DNA from: SZAS-7 sp964514655
GTDB lineage: Bacteria > Chlamydiota > Chlamydiia > Chlamydiales > FEN-1388
Reading direction: 5' to 3'
Assembly (NCBI GenBank): GCA_964514655.1
Contig: CAZEQY010000013.1
Coordinates: 1 to 64,000 of the forward strand
DNA length: 64,000 nucleotides
Part shown: positions 49,096 to 57,797 of the stretch, in pieces
Position numbering within the stretch: position 1 is the first letter of the stretch
Layout: every line of letters begins with the position of its first letter
The notes under the pieces: generated by a model
Seen by the model: the letters and a program-made list of their open reading frames with translations, nothing else
Databases searched by the model: none
What the model was told of the DNA's origin: nothing
Program-made: the position numbers and the translations under genes

Positions 49096-49848
49096 ATGAC
49101 CCTAATTGACGAATTCTACTCTCTTGTCCACGCACTACGAGTTCACATTGAACAGGAATATCCCTGCCTAGAGCCCTATGAAAAGACTTTGGCAAAGCCG
49201 CGCGCGCTTCCACCGGTAGCCCCCAAAAAAATAGAAAAGAGAATTGAACCTGCACCTCTTCCGCCTCCGGTTTCAGCCCCAATTGCCAAAAAAGAAGTAA
49301 AAAAACCAGAAGCTGCACCAAAACCAATACCTACACCTACAGCTCAAATACCAAAAGTTCTTCAAGCACTCAATCGCCCATTTATCCAGCCAACGCGCAC
49401 ACCTCTTGGAGACTGCTTGCTTGCCTTTGATAAACTTGGCATTACCCATATTCAAGAACCTGCCGAGCTGCCAAGTGCCCTTGTACACGAACTCACCTTT
49501 GTCTCATTTTTTGCTCCAGGCTCTCAAGAGGAGCAGTTTATTCAAAAGGTTGTAGCTTCCGTGCAAGGGAGGTTGATGCCATGTAGGCTATACACACAGC
49601 CTGATCTACTAGCAGCAGGCTGTTGCCACACACTTGCCTGCCAAGGTGCATCTAAAGCCCTCTATCTTGCCTATAGCCAAGCAGATAGCCCCAAAGTTAG
49701 CTCGTGGCTATCCTTTTTTGGCGATGACATCATTGATAAAAAGACCTTATTTGCAACTCAAGTTCACGAACTTGTCCTCAATGCAAGCTTAATAGAAGAC
49801 GTAGAATATAAACGTACCCTCTGGAAAGAGCTGCAGCGATTTGTATGA
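49096..49848 (+). CDS. Proline-rich protein coupled to priA
   Basis: 250 residues, no signal peptide. The first 35 residues are helical, residues about 35-90 are Pro/Ala/Lys-rich (PAPLPPPVSAPIAKKEVKKP type) and the remaining 150 form a soluble alpha/beta domain (FVSFFAPGSQEEQF, PCRLYTQPDLLAAGCCHTLA). The stop overlaps the priA start by 4 bp (ATGA). I recognise no family, but coupling to priA suggests a replication-related role or merely shared expression. The start has CCTCCT-like sequence in the terminator before it and no clear ribosome site. Confidence 0.72.
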   Translation: MTLIDEFYSLVHALRVHIEQEYPCLEPYEKTLAKPRALPPVAPKKIEKRIEPAPLPPPVSAPIAKKEVKKPEAAPKPIPTPTAQIPKVLQALNRPFIQPTRTPLGDCLLAFDKLGITHIQEPAELPSALVHELTFVSFFAPGSQEEQFIQKVVASVQGRLMPCRLYTQPDLLAAGCCHTLACQGASKALYLAYSQADSPKVSSWLSFFGDDIIDKKTLFATQVHELVLNASLIEDVEYKRTLWKELQRFV

Positions 49849-52061
49849 AGTATGCCTCCATTCTCCTAGAAGTTTCTATTCACAAAGCATTAGACTATGC
49901 GATACCTGATGAATTTGCCTCCACGGTGCAAAAGGGTGTCTCTGTCGAAGTGCCATTACGGGGCAAGCGCGCACAAGGCTTTGTAGTAGCCATTAAAGAT
50001 GAACCAGAAGTTCAAAATCCCCGCCCAATCTTGCGAACCCTTAGTAAAGGCCCTGTTGTCACAGAAGCACTCTTTGAGCTTGCACTCTGGATAGCCCGCT
50101 ACTATGTATGTCCCCTTGGCAAGGTGCTTCGCACCATGCTGCCTCGTGGCGTTCGTAAAGCTACAAAGATAAAGCAGCAAAAGCGCGTCTATAGAGGAAA
50201 AACTCCCAAAGAATTACGGATCATCTGCCAAGAGCTTCGCCAAAAGGCGCCGCAGCAGGCGCATATTCTTGATGCCATGCTTATGGCACCGGCAGAAGGG
50301 CTATTTCTTACAGAGCTTTTAGAACAAACAGGAGCATCTCATAGCGCTGTAAAGGCTCTTGTTGACAAAGGGCTTTTACTATCAGATGCCGTAAAGCCTG
50401 ATGAAAGCCCCTTTGATGACTACTTTCAATCTAAACCAAAACCGCTACTAGATGAGCAAAAAGAGGCTTTAGCAAAGCTTGAAGCTAGCATTAAAAAACG
50501 CACATTTCAGCCGCACCTTCTTTTTGGCATTACGGGAAGCGGCAAAACTGAAGTCTACCTTCAGGCTATAGATAAAGCCTTAAGTGAGGGTTTGGGAGTT
50601 ATCTTGCTTGTGCCGGAAATTGCCCTTACGCAGCAGACGATACAGCGCTTTAAAAGCCGCTTTCAGGTGCCTTTAGCAGTGCTTCATCACCGCCTAAGTG
50701 ATGGCGAGCGTCAAGAGATGTGGGCAAATATACAGTCCGGCCATGCGCGTATATGTATTGGCGCACGCTCAAGCATCTTTTGCCCCATGCCAAGCCTTGG
50801 CCTAATCATCGTAGATGAAGAGCATGAGCAAAGCTACAAGCAAACTGACGATAGCCCATGCTACCATGCACGCGATGTCGCCGTCATGCGTGCAAAACTT
50901 GAAGGCTGCACAGTGCTGCTCGGAAGCGCCACCCCCTCTTTAGAAAGCTACTACAATGCAACCCTTGGCAAATACCAGCTTAGCGTGCTCTCAGAGCGCC
51001 CAGAACAAGCAAAGCTTGCAAAAGTAGAAATTATTGACATGAAGCGCGAGTTTGCAAAAGCAAAGGGAATGACCTCATTTTCTGAGCGTCTGCTAGAAAA
51101 AATTAGCGAACGTAAAGAAAAGGGCGAGCACACGATACTCTTTTTAAATAGGCGCGGCTATCACACCGTACTCTCATGCACTGCGTGTGGGAAAAGCATA
51201 AAATGCCCCCACTGCGATGCCACACTCACCTACCACATGGTAGAAAAACTTGTTGCCTGTCACCTTTGCGGCTTTACTTCATCTCCACCAAAGGTATGCC
51301 CTGCATGCCGCTCACAGGATATGATCACCTATAAAGGTGTTGGCACAGAAAAAATTGAAGCTATGCTGCATGGCATATTTCCCGGTATACGTACAATTCG
51401 CGTAGATGCCGATAGCACGCGCCACAAGGGCTCTTTAGACAAGCTGCTAAGCGATTTTCGCTCAGGAAAAGCTGATGTGTTGATAGGCACACAGATGGTT
51501 GCAAAGGGGCTGCACTTTCCACAGGTTACACTCGTTGGCGTGTTAAATGCTGATGCAACGCTACATATACCAGACTTTAGAGCAGAAGAAAGCGTCTTTC
51601 AGCTTATCACCCAAGTTGCAGGCCGTGCAGGGCGCGGTGCAACCCCTGGAGAGGTGATTATACAGACGCAGCTTCCTGAGCATAGCACCATCTTGCAGGC
51701 GGCAAGCCAAAACTACCCTGCCTTTTATGAAGCTGAGATTGCCACAAGAAAGACCTTTTTGTTCCCGCCCTTTTGCAAAGTGGTAAAGTTTATGTTTTCT
51801 GCAAAAGAAGAATCTGCCCTAATAGATTTTGCCTCCACGTTTCGCGATGAGCTCTCAAAACACCTACCGGACGGTTTTATCTGTCACTTAGTTGTCCCCT
51901 CAGGCTACGCCAAGGTAAAAGACTATTACCGCTACCAATTTTTAGCCCGAGGCCCCAACATCGCCTCCATCTGCCAAGCAATAGAACTTGCCGATAAGAA
52001 CCTTGCAATCCCCTCTACAATCAGCCGCTACATAGACGTAGACCCAACGCACACCTTCTAA
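49845..52061 (+). CDS. priA: Primosomal protein N' (PriA helicase)
   Basis: 738 residues. The N-terminal DNA-binding part (EVPLRGKRAQGFVV) precedes a helicase core with GITGSGKTEVYLQ (Walker A, about 228), DEEHEQSYKQ (DEAH box) and LLGSATPSLESY (motif III). The zinc module has CTACGKSIKCPHC, CHLCGF and CPACRS. QVAGRAGRG is motif VI. It restarts stalled replication forks by loading DnaB. Length is typical of the family. Translation is coupled to the upstream gene. Confidence 0.97.
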   Translation: MKYASILLEVSIHKALDYAIPDEFASTVQKGVSVEVPLRGKRAQGFVVAIKDEPEVQNPRPILRTLSKGPVVTEALFELALWIARYYVCPLGKVLRTMLPRGVRKATKIKQQKRVYRGKTPKELRIICQELRQKAPQQAHILDAMLMAPAEGLFLTELLEQTGASHSAVKALVDKGLLLSDAVKPDESPFDDYFQSKPKPLLDEQKEALAKLEASIKKRTFQPHLLFGITGSGKTEVYLQAIDKALSEGLGVILLVPEIALTQQTIQRFKSRFQVPLAVLHHRLSDGERQEMWANIQSGHARICIGARSSIFCPMPSLGLIIVDEEHEQSYKQTDDSPCYHARDVAVMRAKLEGCTVLLGSATPSLESYYNATLGKYQLSVLSERPEQAKLAKVEIIDMKREFAKAKGMTSFSERLLEKISERKEKGEHTILFLNRRGYHTVLSCTACGKSIKCPHCDATLTYHMVEKLVACHLCGFTSSPPKVCPACRSQDMITYKGVGTEKIEAMLHGIFPGIRTIRVDADSTRHKGSLDKLLSDFRSGKADVLIGTQMVAKGLHFPQVTLVGVLNADATLHIPDFRAEESVFQLITQVAGRAGRGATPGEVIIQTQLPEHSTILQAASQNYPAFYEAEIATRKTFLFPPFCKVVKFMFSAKEESALIDFASTFRDELSKHLPDGFICHLVVPSGYAKVKDYYRYQFLARGPNIASICQAIELADKNLAIPSTISRYIDVDPTHTF

Positions 52062-52281
52062 ATCAGCGGCTACTGATTCGCTATTTTTAACTTCAATAGC
52101 ACAAAATATACCTCCTACTTGGATATTTACACACAAAACATCAGTTCCACTTGCATTTTGCAATCCTTTTCTAAAATCAGGTTTAAACCATCGTTGATCA
52201 GACTTGCAAATTTAAAATATTAGATTGATATTAATTAAGCAATTATTATATAATTATCGTTACTAATTAGGAGTAATAATT
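52062..52281. other. Intergenic gap before the methyltransferase-like gene
   Basis: 220 bp without a supported gene. AT-rich from 52200; TATAAT at 52248-52253 and TTAGGAG at 52266-52272 give a likely promoter and ribosome site for the next gene. No hairpin of note. Confidence 0.5.
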
Positions 52282-53778
52282 ATGACAGCAACTAGTTTTG
52301 ATCCAAACGCTCAAAATAAGTGGCCATCTGAAAGAGGGTTAGATGTGTACTGCCAGATGACTGGGCTAGATATTGTTGGCATATTAAATGCTCTACCTAA
52401 GCATAAAAGAGGAATGATTGATATTGGTGCCGGTAAAGGTAAGGCTCTTGCCGAAGCAATCCAACGAGTTAAGGGATTAAACGCCATTGCTCTTGCTCCA
52501 AATATTCCAGAAGTTCGCGATAGGCAGATTACTATTGTTGGCACTTGGCAGCCTTCTGCTGAGCTTCCTATTCAAAAACCGGTTCCCATTGTTGTAGACG
52601 TCTTTGGAGGCCTTTCTTATGCCATGGAAAAAACCGCTAAAGGCGAACTTGTACCGGCAGGCCACAAGGTATTAATTCGTGCAGGAAGCTGGCTCGCTCC
52701 TGGCGGCTATGCTGTTGCCTGTTCTGAAGTAGAGCGCCTTGGTGATGACTGGGCATTAGAGCGCATGAAGCGCTTTTTTGGCAAACACATGGGGCTTATC
52801 TTTACCTGGCAAGATTACCAAAAATTTGCTGAAGGCAACCAGGTGTGGGAAACGCAGCGTCGCTTTACCCTCCATAATCCTCACACCTTTGAATCGCTCG
52901 TACAACTTGCTGAAGAGCATGTAGGAAAGGCCTTACGTGGCAGGGTCATCTGGGAATCACCCGATCAAAAGGCAAAGATTTTTGAAGTGCACCACCACGA
53001 TAAAAAGTATTTTGAAGAAAACCACAAAGAACTAGTCAACCTAGAGCATCGTCTAGAACCAGCTGTTGCGCCAAATAGCCAGCCCGAGTGGCCAACGACG
53101 CGCCCTCTTGAAACCTATAACAAGATGGTTGGCTTTGACATCCAAGAGTTTCTTAAAGATGGCGGAGTCTATTTTGACTCTGGAAGCGGATCCTTTACAG
53201 TGCCAGCAGAAATTGCAAGGCAAAATCCAAAAGTTATTGCTTCAGGCATTAGCCTTTCACCACCTGATCCACTGCCACATGGGATTACGGCAATCATCGA
53301 CACTCTGCCGGAGTATGACTTTAGAAACTTTAGAGAATGCACCCTCATTACAGATATCTTTGGAGCGTTCACATTTGCTGACAAAAAGACTGAAGCTGGC
53401 TACCAGCCAGCACCAATGGAAGTGCTTATCCGGCTATGCTTGCAACTTGCTCCTGGTGGAAGGCTGGTTATCTGTACAGAAAAAGATCGCCTTGGCGATG
53501 AATTTGAACGTAAGCGCATAGAAAAGTTCCTCAAAAAGTATCTCGGCTTGCAGTGCAAGTTCGAATTTTACACGCATAAAGCAGAAGCTCGCGGCATAGA
53601 AGAGCAGCAGCTTCGCATCACCATCGACAACAACAAAACCTACCCCCACTTAGTCCAAAAATTCGAAGAAATTGTTGGCGTAAGCGAAAGCGGCAAAATC
53701 TTGTGGCAATCTAGAGAAGAAGACGAGTCTAAGAGAATGAAAATCCTCTCGACCGTCTACACGAAGAAAAAACCGTAG
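52282..53778 (+). CDS. Tandem methyltransferase-like domain protein
   Basis: 498 residues made of two similar halves. Half 1 (about 8-245) starts WPSERGLDVYCQMTGLDI and has a clear SAM-binding motif I, MIDIGAGKGKALAEAI. Half 2 (about 265-490) starts WPTTRPLETYNKMVGFDI and has the altered motif YFDSGSGSFTVPAEI. Both contain LAPGG (WLAPGGYAVACSE, QLAPGGRLVICTE) and EV/EKDRLGD.. plus an FFGKHMGL/FLKKYLGL helix. This is an internal gene duplication. Half 1 could be active; half 2 is probably degenerate, because the DxGxG is broken. The target molecule is not evident. No signal peptide. Confidence 0.8.
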   Translation: MTATSFDPNAQNKWPSERGLDVYCQMTGLDIVGILNALPKHKRGMIDIGAGKGKALAEAIQRVKGLNAIALAPNIPEVRDRQITIVGTWQPSAELPIQKPVPIVVDVFGGLSYAMEKTAKGELVPAGHKVLIRAGSWLAPGGYAVACSEVERLGDDWALERMKRFFGKHMGLIFTWQDYQKFAEGNQVWETQRRFTLHNPHTFESLVQLAEEHVGKALRGRVIWESPDQKAKIFEVHHHDKKYFEENHKELVNLEHRLEPAVAPNSQPEWPTTRPLETYNKMVGFDIQEFLKDGGVYFDSGSGSFTVPAEIARQNPKVIASGISLSPPDPLPHGITAIIDTLPEYDFRNFRECTLITDIFGAFTFADKKTEAGYQPAPMEVLIRLCLQLAPGGRLVICTEKDRLGDEFERKRIEKFLKKYLGLQCKFEFYTHKAEARGIEEQQLRITIDNNKTYPHLVQKFEEIVGVSESGKILWQSREEDESKRMKILSTVYTKKKP

Positions 53779-53823
53779 TTGCAGTAAGCCAAATGGCACT
53801 TGCCATTTTTAGTTTATTGTTTT

Positions 53824-55353
53824 ATGGCTAAGAGCATGGAACATTTTTCTTTGCTCATTATCCTTCTCTTTACATCAACTCTTTTGGTCGGCTTAGCGCG
53901 AAAAATGGCTATACCCTATCCTATTGCACTTGTGATTGGAGGGGCAAGCTTGGGGTTTATCCCCTTCATCCCTACCATTACTTTTGAGCCTAATCTTCTT
54001 CTTGTAATCGTCTTGCCTCCAATACTCTACTACGCCTCATTTGGAATATCCTTTCAGGAGTTTAGCAAAAACTGGAAGGCAATCACCTCTTTAGCCTTGT
54101 GGCTTGTGCTCTTTACAACACTTGTGATAGGCCTGCTATTTAAGTATTTTTTTCCCCAATATCCTTGGGCATTAGCGTTTGCTTTTGGCGCTATCATCTC
54201 GCCAACAGACTCCATTACAACAACTGCGATAATGAAACGCTATGCAATAGCTCCTCGCCTTACTGCTATTGTAGAGGGCGAAAGTCTTGTGAACGATGCA
54301 TCTGCACTTGTTCTTTATAAGCTTGCTGTTGTTGCCCTACTTTCTGGCACGTTTTCACTAGCTTCAGCCTCTTTAGAATTTGTTAAAATTAGCCTTGGTG
54401 GAATTGTCGTTGGCGCTATTTTGGGGGTGTTGCTCCAGCGATTTTCCCGTAGGTATTTAGAGCCTATTATAGGGGTTGTCTTTTCCTTTACCATCCCATA
54501 CCTAACATACTTAGTAGCAGACTATCTAGAATTATCTGGAGTGCTTGCCGTTGTAACAAATGGACTTATTGGCTCTCACACACTTGCCCAGCACCACTCT
54601 TCACTTAGGCGCATACTTGGTTTTGCTGTGTGGGACATCTTTATTATCCTAGTAAACTGCTTTGTCTTTATTCTGATTGGCCTTGAGCTAAGAAGCATCG
54701 TATCAGTAATGCCCAATGAGCTTGCTCTAGAGTATGCCTTCTATGCGGTACTACTATCCATGGCGATAATCGCTGTTAGGCTATTTTGGGTATATGCAAG
54801 ATGTGCCGTCCATTACTTTACATCTAAAGCACACACTTTGCAGGAAGCTACGCTCATTGGGTGGTCTAGCATGCGTGGCATAATTTCGCTGACAGCAGCT
54901 TCTGCTCTTCCTGATATTGAAGGAAGAGATGCTGTTATCTACGTAACTTTTATTGTGATTTTGCTTACCTTGCTCGTGCCAACAAGTACACTTTCATATC
55001 TGATTCGCCTGATGAAGCTTGATCATCACGAAGACCATATTGGCATTCATAAGGCACGTAAGAGGCTTTTTCAAGTGGCACACGAAAAAATCAACAAGCT
55101 GCATCACATCAACACACATGAACATAATTTCTTAACGACGTACTTTAACCTGCAGCGCTATGCATTTGAGATTTCGTCTTCATCATTACGAAGAATGTCA
55201 AATCTAGAGTCAGCGCGAGTAAAGGTCTTTCAGACCATGAGAGAGGAACTGCTAGAGATGTGGAAAACACAACAAATCAGCGACAAACTCTTTCGTTCAC
55301 TCGAACACGAACTTGACATCGAAGAAATACGCACCTCCCGCGCCGAACTGTAA
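53824..55353 (+). CDS. Na+/H+ antiporter, CPA1 family
   Basis: About 509 residues from the ATG at 53824 (the next ATG is at 53836; no strong ribosome site). Ten to twelve hydrophobic helices run to about residue 410. Motifs include FAFGAIISPTDSITTTAI, IVEGESLVNDASALVLYKLA and WSSMRGIISLTAASALP, the CPA1/NhaP hallmarks. The D..NDA aspartates would carry sodium and protons. The C-terminal 110 residues are a cytoplasmic helical tail (HINTHEHNFLTTYFN). It exchanges Na+ or K+ for H+ across the inner membrane. Confidence 0.93.
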   Translation: MAKSMEHFSLLIILLFTSTLLVGLARKMAIPYPIALVIGGASLGFIPFIPTITFEPNLLLVIVLPPILYYASFGISFQEFSKNWKAITSLALWLVLFTTLVIGLLFKYFFPQYPWALAFAFGAIISPTDSITTTAIMKRYAIAPRLTAIVEGESLVNDASALVLYKLAVVALLSGTFSLASASLEFVKISLGGIVVGAILGVLLQRFSRRYLEPIIGVVFSFTIPYLTYLVADYLELSGVLAVVTNGLIGSHTLAQHHSSLRRILGFAVWDIFIILVNCFVFILIGLELRSIVSVMPNELALEYAFYAVLLSMAIIAVRLFWVYARCAVHYFTSKAHTLQEATLIGWSSMRGIISLTAASALPDIEGRDAVIYVTFIVILLTLLVPTSTLSYLIRLMKLDHHEDHIGIHKARKRLFQVAHEKINKLHHINTHEHNFLTTYFNLQRYAFEISSSSLRRMSNLESARVKVFQTMREELLEMWKTQQISDKLFRSLEHELDIEEIRTSRAEL

Positions 55354-55357
55354 TTTG

Positions 55358-56569
55358 TTACTCCTTAGTACTATCAAGTAATTCTACTATTTTAGCGTAC
55401 ACATCCTTACCGTAGAATTCGCCGCCAAAGGAGAGGGCGGATTCGTTGGTTTTGGCATGCATAGCTTCGGGCAATAGGATATAGCCGTGGGCGTCGTTTA
55501 CAAGGCCAAAAATTGAAAGGTCCGAAAAGCCAAGTTTTGCAGCTTCATTTTTTAGTAGCGTGTTGTAGATGCAGCTTAGCTCGCCAGGCACAAGCACAAA
55601 TAGATGCTTTTGGTTTATCACTACAAGACCAAGCTCAGTCGGATATGTTTCTAGAGGCACCTGTAGCCCATATGGCGTAGTCTTTGGAGTAAAGCTATAG
55701 CTATGGCTCTTTGTCCGAATGTCTATTTGGTCTGATACATCTATCTTGCTCCAGAGATTGACAACGGCATTTGCTAAGGTTGATCTAATTGATGGGCTTG
55801 CAGGATCCGGTATAATCTCAGCTTGCGCTCCATTAAAGTAGAGGCAAGGAACATCGGTGCCTAGCAAGGCATTTAGCTCGCCACGTACACAGCCAACAAA
55901 ATCGCTTGAAAAAAGCATATTGTCAGCTCCAAGAACCGTTGGATGCAGGGCAAAGTTAACAACTACAGCAAGTGGTGAGCCATCTTTTTTTGTTACCTTT
56001 ATCACTGCTAGGTCATTTTCAAGTGTGTAGTGCTCCGGCCACTTGGCTCGATAAAGCGAAAGGCCTTCTACCTTAGTATAGCCAATACCCATGGAGGCAG
56101 GTTCTTGCTTAGCAGCAGCCTGAAGTATAGATTGTGCGATCCTATCTACGTACATTGTAGCAATAGTTTCATTATACGGCCCTGCAAGTAGCTCGCCAAT
56201 ACCGGGGATATCCATAAAGGCTCCCCCGCCAGAATGCGTATGCGTAGAGCCAATAATAAAAGCAGCATCTGCAAGATTTGGCGCGCTATTTATAACTTGA
56301 TTTTTGATACGCTGGATCAGTTTATAAGGCAGGCCCAAGTTATCAACGCTGCAAAATATAATTTTTTTATTACCAGTATCGACTACCATAGAAACAGCAT
56401 ACAATGGATCTCTAACCCCCTGCATACCGGCGCCTAGTCGCTTTTCATAACCGGCTGACGGTGTACCAACAGGCGGAGTAATATCTGAACGATCCACCCC
56501 AACCAGAAGATCGGCAAATGAATATACCGGCAGAACAATCGAAATAATAATTAATAACAAATAACGCAT
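55358..56569 (-). CDS. Secreted neutral ceramidase-like protein
   Basis: 403 residues with a signal peptide (LLLIIISIVLPVYSFA, cleavage before DLLVG). The N-terminal domain of neutral/alkaline ceramidase is clear: RSDITPPVGTPSAGYEKRLG, then IIGSTHTHSGGG (metal-binding His), FALHPTVLGADN and FSSDFVGCVRGEL. These enzymes split ceramide into sphingosine and a fatty acid; the bacterial and eukaryotic ones are secreted. The family is usually about 650 residues, and the C-terminal immunoglobulin-like domain is missing here. If exported to the host, it would act on host sphingolipids. It converges on the antiporter gene with a 4-bp gap. Confidence 0.88.
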   Translation of the reverse strand: MRYLLLIIISIVLPVYSFADLLVGVDRSDITPPVGTPSAGYEKRLGAGMQGVRDPLYAVSMVVDTGNKKIIFCSVDNLGLPYKLIQRIKNQVINSAPNLADAAFIIGSTHTHSGGGAFMDIPGIGELLAGPYNETIATMYVDRIAQSILQAAAKQEPASMGIGYTKVEGLSLYRAKWPEHYTLENDLAVIKVTKKDGSPLAVVVNFALHPTVLGADNMLFSSDFVGCVRGELNALLGTDVPCLYFNGAQAEIIPDPASPSIRSTLANAVVNLWSKIDVSDQIDIRTKSHSYSFTPKTTPYGLQVPLETYPTELGLVVINQKHLFVLVPGELSCIYNTLLKNEAAKLGFSDLSIFGLVNDAHGYILLPEAMHAKTNESALSFGGEFYGKDVYAKIVELLDSTKE

Positions 56570-56673
56570 GCAACCAGTATACCAAAACGCTCGATATTAG
56601 CGCTTTAATTATAAGTGCTTTTCATTTAAGAGGATGGAGGATTATAGTAACCAGAAAGATAATGGAGGGTTAT

Positions 56674-57069
56674 ATGCAATCACTAAATACTTTATATGAC
56701 AATTTTGGACAAGGCGTTCTTTCTCTTACAAGAACAATTGCCCCGCAAATAGCTCAAGCTATTCCTAGAGATATTAGAGGCACTATTTCGCACTTTTTTC
56801 CTGTCGCTGTTGGCGTGTCGGCACTTGGCACACTTTTACAGAGCTTTTCGTGGATGCCTACAACGGCCTCTACAGCGTACCTCTCCACGCTAAATTCTAC
56901 ACGCATTCGCGAACAGGGGCAGTATGACCGAATAGCCGGTGTTTTTGCCTTTCACGTAGCTTCAGGAGCCTATAATCTTGTAAACCTCAATGTTGTTGGC
57001 TTGGCAGTTGATGCGGCAGCTGTTGTACATTGTGCCCATATCCTGGATGAGGCAGGATACCACCGATGA
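56674..57069 (+). CDS. Small protein coupled to a KynB-like cyclase gene
   Basis: 131 residues from the ATG at 56674 (GGAGGG seven bases upstream; an ATG four codons earlier overlaps that site). It contains two hydrophobic stretches (FFPVAVGVSALGTLLQSF, VNLNVVGLAVDAAAVVHCAH) and no signal peptide. The stop overlaps the start of the downstream gene (ATGA). I recognise no family. Membrane association is possible. Confidence 0.65.
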   Translation: MQSLNTLYDNFGQGVLSLTRTIAPQIAQAIPRDIRGTISHFFPVAVGVSALGTLLQSFSWMPTTASTAYLSTLNSTRIREQGQYDRIAGVFAFHVASGAYNLVNLNVVGLAVDAAAVVHCAHILDEAGYHR

Positions 57070-57692
57070 TCTATGACATCACTCCCCTTGTTTCAAAAGA
57101 TTTACCGGTGTGGCCAGGTAGCGACCATTTTGCCCGTACCATTGCGTGCGACATGCATGATGGTAGCCTATTTACTGCATCTAGCATTTCGGGAACATGT
57201 CACCTTGGCGCGCACGTAGATGCGCCTTCTCATTACAGCATGGATGGCGAAGCCATCCATGAACGGGCATTGGACTTTTTTATTGGCAAATGCCAGGTAA
57301 TACGTATAGCTGTAGCTAAACATAGCTACATAGAAGTAGCAGATCTACCAAAGATTGAAGCCCCGCGCGTGCTTTTTGCCACAAATACGTTTGACTATAG
57401 CATAAGCTCATTTCAGACAGACTATGCTGCGATAGGCCCCAAGCTTATGCAGCATCTTGCTGATGCAGGTGTAATTACGGTAGGTATTGACACACCAAGC
57501 GTTGACTTTTGTGATAAAGATACGGCAGCATCACACCACGTAGCTCGCGACAACAACATAACTTTGCTAGAAGGAATAGACCTAAAAGGCGTGCCTGAGG
57601 GAATATACGAGCTTATAGCCCTCCCTTTAAAGCTTAAAGACTGCGACGCAAGCCCCGTTCGGGCAATACTTCGCACAAGTAGCCGAGATTAG
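57066..57692 (+). CDS. Cyclase-family metal-dependent hydrolase (KynB-like arylformamidase)
   Basis: 208 residues. The metal-binding motif HLGAHVDAPSHY at about 44-55 (HxGxHxDxPxH) is the signature of the cyclase/kynurenine formamidase family. ITPLVSKDLPVWPGSDHF, GIDTPSVDF and the C-terminal PLKLKDCDASPVRAIL also fit. KynB hydrolyses N-formylkynurenine, but other members act on different amides or cyclic substrates, and no other kynurenine genes are nearby. Translation is coupled to the upstream gene. Confidence 0.88.
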   Translation: MIYDITPLVSKDLPVWPGSDHFARTIACDMHDGSLFTASSISGTCHLGAHVDAPSHYSMDGEAIHERALDFFIGKCQVIRIAVAKHSYIEVADLPKIEAPRVLFATNTFDYSISSFQTDYAAIGPKLMQHLADAGVITVGIDTPSVDFCDKDTAASHHVARDNNITLLEGIDLKGVPEGIYELIALPLKLKDCDASPVRAILRTSSRD

Positions 57693-57797
57693 CTGTCTAT
57701 TCTCCGCATATGCGTTGTCAGCTGTCCTTTCTGTCCCATGTCGCTTTCTCATGGAATTGCCATAAATACATATATCTAATATAATAATGTAAATTTA

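Noticed and set aside
52084..52163. Part of a minus-strand frame at 51942-52163 continuing past priA
   Set aside because: It is antisense to the end of priA, has no ribosome site, and shows no known motif.
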